In this document: positions 1 through 10,024 of the stretch, piece after piece
Numbering within the stretch: the stretch's first letter is position 1
Layout: each line of letters starts with the position of its first letter
The notes under the pieces: model-generated
The model's input: only the letters and a program-made list of their open reading frames with translations
What the model was told of the DNA's origin: nothing
The model's database searches: none
Position numbers and translations under genes: made by a program
Origin: Sclerotiophoma versabilis
Lineage: Eukaryota > Ascomycota > Dothideomycetes > Pleosporales > Didymellaceae
Direction of reading: 5' to 3'
Assembly: GCA_012274445.1 (NCBI GenBank)
Contig: JAAROD010000015.1
Coordinates: forward strand, 2,542,001-2,606,000
Length of the DNA stretch: 64,000 bases

Positions 1-103
1 CTCTCCTCGTAGCGTCGCAGCGCTCAATAACGAGCAGCAGGTTGATGGCGTGTATGAGCTTGGCCTCTGCAAAGTTGAAGTATAGATTGCCTGGTCCTGC
101 CAT
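1..103 (-). CDS. 5' end of an unidentified protein gene (truncated by window edge)
   Basis: Reading the minus strand from an ATG at 103-101 gives an uninterrupted frame to the window edge. It starts M-A-G-P-G-N-L-Y-F-N-F-A-E-A-K and continues with a helix-like I-H-A-I-N-L-L-L-V-I-E-R stretch, 34 residues in all. The frame is divergent from the thioredoxin-PITH gene and 216 bases from it, so the spacer would be a shared promoter. I do not recognise the family. The support is only the plausible composition and the divergent arrangement; a chance open frame of this length cannot be excluded. Confidence 0.5.
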   Translation of the reverse strand, partial: MAGPGNLYFNFAEAKLIHAINLLLVIERCDATRR

Positions 104-319
104 AAGCTTTCCGTTTGCTACAGTGACTGGCGAGTCTTGGTGTAGCGGAAGTGTGGCGGTGGGCTGTTTGGTGTGTGACGCTGGACGGTGAATGTTCTCG
201 AAGGCCGCGTCCAATGGCCGCCTACTTCCGTCACCGGGCTCGCGGGGTGAGCTGGCCCCACCATACATCTTCCAGCCGCCGCATCTGCACATACAACAAA
301 CACCAGCACACTCGCAGCC

Positions 320-1361
320 ATGTCTGGTAGCGTCGAGACGTCTTCAGCGTCCCAGCTGAGCCAGCTGATTTCTTCTTCGCGCATTGTTGTGCTCAACTGT
401 ACGTCTCAATGCATACTCTGCCGTGCCTCAGCATGTCACTAATGTTCCTGCAGTCTACAACGAGGACAACCAATCGAGCAAGGCCATCGCCCCGGTTTAC
501 GATCAGCTCGCCCAACAGCTCTCGAGAGCCGACAGAGTCACGTTTGCGAAGGTCAGCGTGAAGAAGCATGCCCAGATCGGCGAGAGCTACAACGTCACCA
601 ACACTCCCACCTTCATCATCTTCAAGAATGGCCAGCAAATACGCAAGTTCAGCGGCTCGAATCCCCAGCATCTGTCCGATGCAATCAAGAGCTTAGCACA
701 AGAGGCTGAGTCTGACGGCAGCTCTGGAGGGTTCGGAGAGGCTGGCTCGAGTGGCGGTGGTGTGTGGAGAGGCGCAGGACTACCAAGGGGATACACAGAT
801 GTCACGGAGCAGGTCGATGTACGAGGTCTGGATCTGCTGAATGCCGATAGCGACTTTGGCGGTGTGCGCACGCTCTTCGATACGTCAAAACCAAGCTCCT
901 TGAGCAAAGGCAAGAGCAGCGCAGACACGAAGGATTGGGTTGAAAGCGATGTCGACAACCAGCTCATGCTCTACGTACCTTTTACCTCGACGCTAAAGGT
1001 CCACACCATCCACCTTACCTCCAACCCACCGGTCGACGATGACGATGACGAGGTCCCAGTACGGCCAAAGACCATCTCCATCTGGACCAACCGCCAGCAC
1101 AACCTAGGTTTTGAGGAGGCAGAAGACATCCCCGCTACACAGACCATCGAGCTCAAAGAGTCAGATTGGGACAAGGAGACTGGCACAGCCAAGCTGGAGC
1201 TACGGTTCGTCAAGTTCCAGAACGTCTACAGCCTTGTGTTGTTTGTGCAGGACGGTGATGGCGATAGCGAGAAGACGCGCATAGACAGAATCCGCTTCAT
1301 TGGTGAGAGCGGCGAGAAGAGGGACATGGGCAAGCTTGAGAAGATTGGTGACGATGCTTAA
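320..1361 (+). CDS. Thioredoxin-like protein with C-terminal PITH domain
   Basis: Two exons, 320-398 and 454-1361 (intron 399-453, GTACGT..CAG), giving about 328 residues. Residues 1 to about 110 follow the thioredoxin fold, including the cis-proline region N-T-P-T-F-I-I-F. From about residue 133 to the end is a PITH domain (a proteasome-interacting domain, older name DUF1000), with the start Y-T-D-V-T-E-Q-V and the motif R-I-D-R-I-R-F-I-G. The order matches TXNL1/Txl1, a proteasome-associated cytosolic thioredoxin. Odd point: where the family has W-C-G-P-C-K this protein reads D-N-Q-S-S-K, so both redox cysteines are absent. It is therefore likely an adaptor rather than an oxidoreductase (inference). 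The start at 320 is the first ATG in a frame that splices cleanly into the thioredoxin core. Confidence 0.9.
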
Positions 1362-4300
1362 AGCAACGAATGCATCGTGAGCGTGCGTGTTTGAAAGTAG
1401 AACTTAATGAGACCAATGACATGAGCAGATGCTCAAGCCAAAACTTGAACATGGCCGACTTGCACATGTGAATGGTGACTTCGAGGCCGAAGACGTGCCC
1501 ACGCGAGCAGCCTTTCACACCGCAGGACGCACACGCATATGCAGCCTCACATCACTCCAAGTCAAGCCCAAATTCAAAGCTTGTAACAGCAAAAGGTATG
1601 TTCGAGCCTTTTCCAGCGAGAGCGCCACTGTGTGTCATCCGACTCAGACGCCCCCGCAAAGTGTATACGATCGATGATGCAATATGTTCTCTCTTGGAGG
1701 TCATTGACGCTGTGAAAGTACCATAGCCAGGTACCAGAGCAAGAGGGGAAACTCTGTAATATGACCTCCGCCGCAAAGAAGAAAAGCCGCAACATGGCTC
1801 GCTGGCGAAGTTTTTGTAGGGTGCATCGGAAGGGGTTTTGCCGACTCCGTAGCGCTAGTGGCTCAGAGGGGACCTGAAAATTTTGGGCGTGCGAAGGCGA
1901 GAGCTTTTGTTATGGCCGGAGATGAATACTTTTTATACATGATAGGAAGAGAATGATATCGCTTTGCGGTAACTGATCTCACCATATTTACGATTCTGAG
2001 GCCTGTATCGAGTTCGAAATTGTTGGAGTGGCGGAGGACGCGATGGCAACAGCGAGCGCGACGATGGCAACGGCCGCACATCGAGGCTGTGGCTGCATGC
2101 ATGCAGTACGGACTCACCGCGACACGACTGCACTGTGTGGCATCGTCTGGGAATCAGGTGCAGTTGTGCATTGGCTGCGGTGGTCGTCGGTCTGGTGTAC
2201 GGCCCCGCAATGCGAATGTATTGGTGGGTATGAGCAACCGCAGTATAGAGCAGCTTGTCATTCGATCTCAATTTCGATCATAGAGTCCATTCATGATCAT
2301 TTCGGGTTCCGTGTCGAAGACCCAGCTTGCGAGTCGCTTTGGGAGTTTTGGTCGTTACGAGTAGATGCGGCCTGCTCCGTCAAATACCAGCGCAGGACCA
2401 CGACCACCGTTTTGTGACACACCAGCATCTCGATGCAGCCTGTGCCACAATCCCAACGGCTATAAGATGGAGCATGGCGTCACCGGAACCAGATGTCTTG
2501 AGTCCTCGTATCTCAAACGTTTCCTCCGCCGTTTCAGCTTCATGTCGAATAACCTGGTGTACCGGCAACGGTCGTCTTTCGATCCTGACAGTTCATGCGA
2601 TGGAGATATATTAACCACGCGACAAGGCATGGATGATGGATGCTGAGACAGCTACAGCTGGTCGACAAGCTGTTCACACGCGAATGAGGTTCCGGAGGTC
2701 TGTGAGTTGTCTCGGTTCGATGTCGTTATCGTTGGTCTGCTGCAGTCAATATGCATGCCTTGCTATCATATTGCGGACCAGTCTGCTCAGGCACGTGGAG
2801 CCGCATAAGGCAGAAGCGACATGTTTCTTGCGTCTACGATGGCTCAACTTCTCCGGCACCTTGAAACAAGCGCTCGACGTCGTTGTACAAGACACTCCAG
2901 CGATGAGGTAGGGACCAGTGTTGCGGATGCGTCTGCATGTCATCCGCATGCTCTGCGGGCTCAACCTGGACTTCCTTGCTTGACATCATTTTGGAACCAG
3001 GCAACCTTGACTTCTTTGCCACTCAGGCCTCGATTGCAACCTCGACAAGCACGTGTTCGAGTCGAGCGTCACTGTGATTGCGATTCTCAATTTCCATCAC
3101 CTTCGTGCCCAAGATCTACCGGATCGGCAACTTACTGGTCACAGCAACTTCTTGGATCAAGCCGCCCAAGGCGGGCCTCTCCCGATACCGCGGGATTCTA
3201 AGGGTCTTTTCATCAGGCTTTTTGACACGAGGGCCGGTATATCGCCGACTATCAAGAAATGTCACGACTCAAGTGCACGCCCAACGAGTACCGTAGGAAC
3301 TCTGCCGGCTCAAGTCGAGAAGGCTCAAGGCACATGATTCGCTGACAGTTGCGACTCACAAAATACATCTAACGATATCTAGCTGCGGTGTTATTCATCG
3401 CCTGGGACTGCACGGCTAATATTCTCCGTAGTGTTTCATGGTGTGCATGTCTCTCTACACTTTGCGACGGTCCACTGCTACCCTGCCAATCATTGTCATC
3501 AGAAGCGCTCAACCTCATGTGGCGGTGCGTTTGTAAGTGTCTCTTTGACCATCCCAAGAAACCAACAAATTTGCAAGTTCGCCATTACGGCTCCAGGGCG
3601 GCCCTTCCGCTCCCACTTCCCGTCTCAAATTAGACGAGACACGTATCTCGGCGTTCGCTCGACCAGCAAGTTGATCACGAAGATGTCTGAGCTGGTCATA
3701 TGAAAAGGGTTTCCCTTGCAATAAATTACACCGCATGAAAACTTCAACAGTACGTGCGCTCCTAACCCTCGCATCATTGTGGAGAAGTCTTCGAGAAGGT
3801 CGACGCCAGGGACCAGTCGTGCGGGTGCATTGCGGCTGGTTAGACGAGCAAGCGCCACGTTACCCTGCTCGAGCATAAAAGTTGAATCTCGTTTGGATAG
3901 CCTTGCTCAGCACGGTGCTGCATCCCAGCTGCCGTTCCAGACTCTCCGGTACGAGGTCTGCCACAGACTTCCAGCTGCCTCTTCCGGACGAGACACCGTT
4001 GACAGTGCCTTTGCGGCAACTGTGAACACCTTGTGGTGGTTTCAAATCTTCGATCGCTTGTGGTGGCCGGTGTCATGGGGAATCGGGATCTGTCAGGCAC
4101 GCACGTCAAATGTGTCAAGGCTGTCGGCTACATGCAGCAGGTTGACAGTAAACTGACTTGGTGCAAGTGGCGATCAAGAGTCCTTCAGTATCAGGTCATC
4201 GAAAGATATCTACCTCCACACGCAGCTGTCACGCTGCAGGTACGATCACCACGCTTGACGATTCGAACCCTTCTTTCCAACCGCTAACGTAATTGAGCTT

Positions 4301-7300
4301 CCGGGATAGTCGGGAGCGACCCTTCCATACGACTGACACATGTCGGTCATTTGGTGTTGAGTGAGGCGGCTCGTTTGGCTCATCAAGAACACTTCCGGAA
4401 GACAGGCCATTAGCCTTGGAGCCCTTCCAGGAAGATTAAACGAAGATCAGGGTGCTCCACAGAATCTCGACAAATAATAGAGGTCGATCTGGTGGAGCAG
4501 AATTGGACGCTAAGGAAGCCATCAACAGTTCCCCGGCGCCGACCTGGTGGTGAAGCCACGCCGTGCAACTGTCCACGGAATGCTCCAGCACAGAGCGCGA
4601 CGGAGCTGCTTCCTGAATCGTGCCGTCTCCTCACAGACCCTGTTGAATCTTAAAAGGGCCCGCTATGATACACGTTCCAGAAACCGATTCCTACGTTATC
4701 ACATGAATAGGTAGGTGCGTCACGTCACCGTGCCACGCACAGAGGATCGCACCCCACGAGGGTCCAAATGATCAAAAATCAGGGTCACAATAAGGCGATT
4801 GTTGTTACAATGTTGCCAGACGCTCTGTTCCTGCAGCGTACCTGCATAGGCGGCGGCCTTCTCCATTCAACCGGCGTAGGCACCTGCCGTCGCTGTGGGG
4901 TTTAATAAAGTCAATCGAAGATCATTGGCCCAGTTCGAGTCAGACTACGCTGCTGTCACTCGCAGGCGAGCTCACTGGACGATGTGACACGACTGACATG
5001 GCCGTCGTAAAGCGGCGAATACGCTAGGCTTTACTGGGACGCACCGGCGGAGCTTATGCAAGAGTGGGAGATGTGCAAGCTGCATTAAATTTGCGCTAGG
5101 TCTCAAAATAGCAGCCGGACGAGGAAGGTGACGACGTGCTGAAGCATAATATTTATCGAATGCTGACAGTTATACGACCCACGGCTGCACAAACCGTGAG
5201 CTACGGATGATGGGATTCAAGGCCCGGAGCCGGTATCATTGTATCGTTATCGCTATCGATATCGGCACGTTAACGGTAGAGGCTTCGTAGGGAAATTGAG
5301 AAAACTGCCATACAGACTCCAAGACATGCCTGAAAGTTGTATGATCGTGAAGACGACTTTAGGTTTGGATTGATCATATCCTGCGACTCAACAGTTTTGG
5401 GCCATGCTGATGACATCGAGCGAAAAGTAGCTTGCAGGTTGTACAACAGCCGATATTCTGCTCATGTGGAATTTTCGACTGTGGGCACCCAGCAAGTGGT
5501 CAGACTGCGGGACGCTACAAAACTTCCCCGCCATTAACAGAATGGTCAAACAGCCTTGACGCCTGCAGGCTGCAGCAATTCTGCAACTTCATGCGCGGTC
5601 GAAATCTAGCAAGATTCTGAAACACACTCCTCTTGTTGATACCAACGTACCAGCAGGCCGCGTGAGCAACTACTCAGCTACCTTGGGCATCCGTTCCACC
5701 AACCATAGAATTGTGGTTGCTGCCGACGTCAACTAAGAAAACTGTGCGGTGGCGAGGTGCATCTCGCGTTCTGCTATGTCGCACCATCGCTGGGTAGCCA
5801 TCCGTGGAGCTGCCGGACCCAACAATGCGCCGTCACCGAGCAAATCAGCGACAACGGGCGGCTCTAACTTGCATGCAGCACCGTGTTCCTGCATCTCAAG
5901 TCGTTTGCTCAGCGCTGCGCTACCGCACGCCTTCTGCTTTTGGATCGTAAACAAGGCGTTCCACGACTCTTGAGCCTTGATCGCGTACCGCGTGGGGTTG
6001 GAGCAGGTGCGGTGAGCATGCAATGCAGTCACCTCGCGTTCTCTCCATCTACCGTGTCAGACCTCATAGGCGGCTGCAGATGCTGTCAAACTCGAGTCCA
6101 CGGTAGCCTCTTGTGATAGCCCATGGTGGCACCGCAGCGACAGCGTGCGATTCGGCACCGAGACGCTGCGCTCTCGTGTCACAGAGCCGCGGCGTCGTCA
6201 TGTTTACGCCCGGTTGGAAGGACGTACGCTGTGTGGCGAACAACAACGTTTCGAAACAACCACCCAGAGGCAAGACGTCAGCAGCAGCCCGTCACTCCAT
6301 ACCCTTCTGGTGGCCAAGCCTAGGAACAGGGTCCTGGTCAACGGCGAGATATCAGATATCACTATCGATTGGGCGGATAGGCTGGTCTATCCCCGGCGGC
6401 ATATACGGCTGAATAGCAAATGGGAGGGCTTGAAGGCAACGTTGCGGCCAACGGGCCTCTCTCGTCGAACGAGACACAAGGTCTCGCATCACCACGACGC
6501 TCTCCACCACCACTCATGGCCTCGCCTTCACGGCGGCCCTTCCGACGGCGGGGCGCAAGACTCAGCTCTGTTGAACTCGCGGTGTTTCTGCAACCATTCG
6601 GCGTGTGCGGCGGGCAGCACCGCAGCAGCACCGCAGCAGCATATCTGCTATAGTATACGCAGACAGCGTGCACCCTCCAGCCGCGCTGGTCAATAAGCCA
6701 ATGGCTGCACAAGTCGTGCCGGTGCGGTGCACGTCTTAATTTCGCCTGTGCAGCTCATGCAGCCACAACAGACCTTGCATTTGGCGACCAATTTTAGTGC
6801 ATGAGTTATGCCATACCGCTGCCCTAACACACTTCCACGAGTCGACATCCCTGCACCTCAGTGCATGAGTCCTGCAGGGGTCAGTCCTGCATGGAGACCA
6901 CCGCTATGGTTGGGCTTGTGGGGACGCTTGCGCTGCGCCCCGACTCCCTCCCACACCCACCTGTAGTCAACCAGTTCCGAGCGTCTGTCGGCCATCTTTT
7001 ACTTTTTCAGTCTTGGTCGCTGTCTCGTCGCTTGCTGATCTAGGCTACTTATCCAGGCCTTCCCTTCCCGTTCGTTGCGCTTTCCTGGTCAAAAGGTTTA
7101 TCAACCTCATCGCTTGTCTTTCTCTTCCCCAGTACTCTTCCTGGTCTTCCCTTTTTGGTCTACATTTGTACAGTCCTCCCGTCGATTGTGCATTGTAACC
7201 GTTCCTTCCTTTTGGATTATCCCAATCTTCGTCAACGCACGACCCCATGACATATTCGTCCCAGTAGATCCACATATTAGTAGACAGCTTCATCATCGTG

Positions 7301-7434
7301 AAGTAGTCGTCCAGTCACTCCCTCGACCAACATTCCATTGCTTTACAGCACTCGACCATACACACTCCGCCTAATATAACACCACGCCATCTCGGTACCA
7401 AAGAACCATCTTACATTTGATCAACTAGCACACA
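1362..7434. other. 6 kb intergenic region, no supported gene
   Basis: Both strands contain only short open frames, none with coherent fungal codon use, a recognisable domain or a chain of splice-compatible exons. I found no transposon ends, long repeats or convincing tRNA. The last 400 bases (about 7000-7430) are pyrimidine-rich and look like the promoter and leader of the downstream zinc-finger gene. Long upstream regions are common for stress and developmental regulators in filamentous fungi, so this may be control DNA or encode a non-coding RNA. Neither can be shown from sequence alone. Confidence 0.6.
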
Positions 7435-7493
7435 GTGAGTAAAGTAGTATGATGCCAACATGCAGCTCACTAATAAGAATAGACAGACAACAG
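7435..7493 (+). other. Probable 5'-UTR intron of the Msn2-like gene
   Basis: GTGAGT at 7435, a CTAAT branch-like element near 7469-7473 and CAG ending at 7493 make a typical 59-base fungal intron, eight bases before the ATG at 7502. An in-frame ATG at 7460 lies inside it. Splicing removes that ATG, while retention would add 14 residues to the protein. Confidence 0.6.
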
Positions 7494-7501
7494 TATTCGA
7501 A

Positions 7502-9198
7502 ATGGAAGGCACATATCACATGCACCCAATGCAGGCAACATCAGCACCATTCTTCTACTACAACCCCGACCCTCAGGGCGAGAGGACTAGCCAGCACGGC
7601 CACTTCACACCCCAGCCTGCTAGCCAGCAGACACTTCAGCCACAGATGTACTACCAGAGGCCGTCGTCCGCACAGTCAATGTCCTACCCTCAGACCGCAT
7701 ACGCCAACCAGATGATGACACCCGTAGCATCGCCACAGCCAATGTACCAGAAGCCAGCCATATTTGTTCAGCCTCAGGAGTCTCCATTCCTGCAGACACT
7801 CGACACTGACTTCTACGCGCCTGCCACACCTCCTCTCTCATCTTGCGGTAGCAACATCAGCAGCCCACCTTCCACATACGACCTCCTACCTACACCTGTG
7901 AACGCTTTCTTCCCTGGTGAGGGCATCGAGGGCGTCAAGCAGGGCTGCGAAGGAGAGGTGTTTGCTGAGCTTCTGTCCACTGGCATCGAGTGGAGGTCAG
8001 CCACCCCACCTATGACTCCAGGTAAGTTACAGACACAATTTAGCCCATAAGCGTGCAGACATGACTTGGCCAACGCGACGATTGTGGAAGGGATAACTGA
8101 CTGAGTTTAGTGTACATTCAGCCTAGCCAGGGATCATACCTGCTATCCGCAACTTCTTGCCCATCGCTGTCTCCCTCACCTTCACCGCTGCCCCGCTCTT
8201 TCTCCGTCGAGGCTGAGAACAACTTCTGCAACCCCAGAGACCTCACTGTCTCCGCTTCCGAGCAGCTGACTCTCTGCCCTGTTGACGAGGAGCACAAGCT
8301 TGTTTTCAAGGGTGAGGTCGCTAAGGTTGACGAAGCCGAGTCCTCTTTCACCTTCACCGGTCTGCCAACTTTCGAGCCCCTGTTCGAACTTGACTGCGAG
8401 GACGATTTCACTGGCCTTGTTGCTTTCCCCAACTCTGAGGTTCAGCTTCCCGTCGGCAAGCGCCAGCGCACCACTCCTGAAGAGGATTTTGTAAGAGAGG
8501 AGAGCTTCACCGACTTTGAGGAGGATCTCAGCCTACCTCTTACTCCTGCTGAGACCGAAGACGACAACATGTCCGTTGCACCCAAGAAGCGATCCATGAA
8601 GAGGGCGCGTTCTGAGCAGAGCGAAGCAGAGTCAGAGTACAGTAAGCATCAGACATCCGGTGATGATAACGCCGCGTCTGGAGCATCAAGCCAACATAAT
8701 TCAGGTCAAGCATCGAACGACAACGCCGCCAACTCAAGCTCTGAGGAGGCTCCCGCCGCACCTGTCGCTCCCTCTAGCCGTCGCGGCCGCAAGCAGTCGC
8801 TGACCGAGGACCCCTCGAAGACCTTCGTCTGCACCCTCTGCTCGCGCCGCTTCCGTCGTCAGGAACACCTCAAGCGCCACTACCGCTCTCTCCACACTCA
8901 CGACAAGCCGTTTGAGTGCACTGACTGCGGTAAGAAGTTCTCTCGCAGCGACAACCTGTCCCAGCACCAGCGCACACATGGTACTGGCGCCATGGTTATG
9001 GGTGTCCTCGACAGCTCTGAGCTTCACCGCGAGATGGCTCAGCAACATGCTGGGTCATTCGACAACCAGGACCCTGCCATGATGGGTCGCATCCTCTACG
9101 ACGCCGCTGCGGGCATCTCCAGCTCGAGCTCTGACTCATACTCTGACCTCGAGCCATCGCCGCTGAAGATGCGCAGCAAGAGGAAGCGTGACGAGTAG
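7502..9198 (+). CDS. C2H2 zinc-finger stress transcription factor, Msn2/MsnA/Seb1 type
   Basis: Exons 7502-8021 and 8111-9198 (intron 8022-8110, GTAAGT..TAG) encode about 535 residues. The N-terminal two thirds are low-complexity Pro/Gln/Ser-rich sequence typical of activation regions. A basic stretch near K-K-R-S-M-K-R could serve in nuclear import. Two C2H2 fingers lie at about residues 411-463: C-x2-C-x12-H-x4-H, then C-x2-C-x12-H-x3-H. The finger helices carry R-R-Q-E-H-L-K-R and S-R-S-D-N-L-S-Q, which is the signature of Msn2/4, Aspergillus MsnA and Trichoderma Seb1. Those factors bind AGGGG stress elements. The start at 7502 (M-E-G-T-Y) is preferred over the in-frame ATG at 7460, which lies in a probable leader intron. 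The large upstream region suggests elaborate control. Confidence 0.92.
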
Positions 9199-10024
9199 AC
9201 GGTTCTTCGGCCTCTTCTCCTTTCGACTCTTCTAACGAACCTTCATGACCCAGGATCGATAGAAGAACTTTATCAATACCCAAGCGGCTGCTTGTTGCCG
9301 TCACGTCGTCATGCTAGGCGACACAGCTAGACCAGCGGCACGGGTTCATATTGGCGACTCGGGTGCTTTACCTCGACGTTGCGGCAAAAGTTCGTCTTCT
9401 TACCTGTATTCTTTCATCTCACTTGGGCAACTCACATCGAGATTGCCTCCATCCCAGTTTCACATTTAGCATGGCACATTAGGGGTTCACACGGGTATAC
9501 TCGGGGATTCACACACGGTTAGATTTGGTTGGTGTTTACATTTTGCGGTTTTACATCTTACGACGACATGACCCATTCTTACCGGGCATCGTCGCCGCAC
9601 TCTCACTCCGAACCCCAATTCAGCGTTCCTACTCTCGTTTTAATCGGCTGCGATCTGCGCAGGCCAAACATTCTGAGAATATTCGCTTCTTTCATCATAC
9701 TGTAATAGTTCGATATTCCCTACCGCTTTGCATAGTTCTCTTTGCGCTGTTTGTAGGGTAGTGCTGGCACATCCGACTATACAATGTTCAAACACACATC
9801 AACTTCAGCTTCAGTGATATCATATGTGATATGTGGCTTGCTAAGGGACGGCACATCCGTCGATATCAATGAAGTTTATTTTCCATCTTTGGTAGACTAC
9901 ACTAGCGTGCGATCACTTTAGCGAAATCCCATGGACCAGCTACCAGACATATTTCACGACGGACGGCGTTGACAGCGCTCCTTGTTGCGTCGTGAACTCG
10001 CTCCTGCCTCACACCCGCATCAAA
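9199..10024. other. Intergenic, Msn2-like 3' end to DPH6-like promoter
   Basis: There are only short incoherent frames here. The first part is expected to be the 3' UTR of the zinc-finger gene and the last few hundred bases the promoter of the ligase gene. I see no repeats or RNA genes. Confidence 0.6.

Noticed and set aside
4255..4285. GGTTCGAATCG on the minus strand, a near-perfect tRNA B box
   Set aside because: The flanking bases cannot form the T stem and no A box lies at the expected spacing.
6145..6696. 183-codon frame upstream of the Msn2-like gene
   Set aside because: The product is compositionally random and rich in His/Arg/Ser, with no domain, no codon bias and several equally long overlapping frames.
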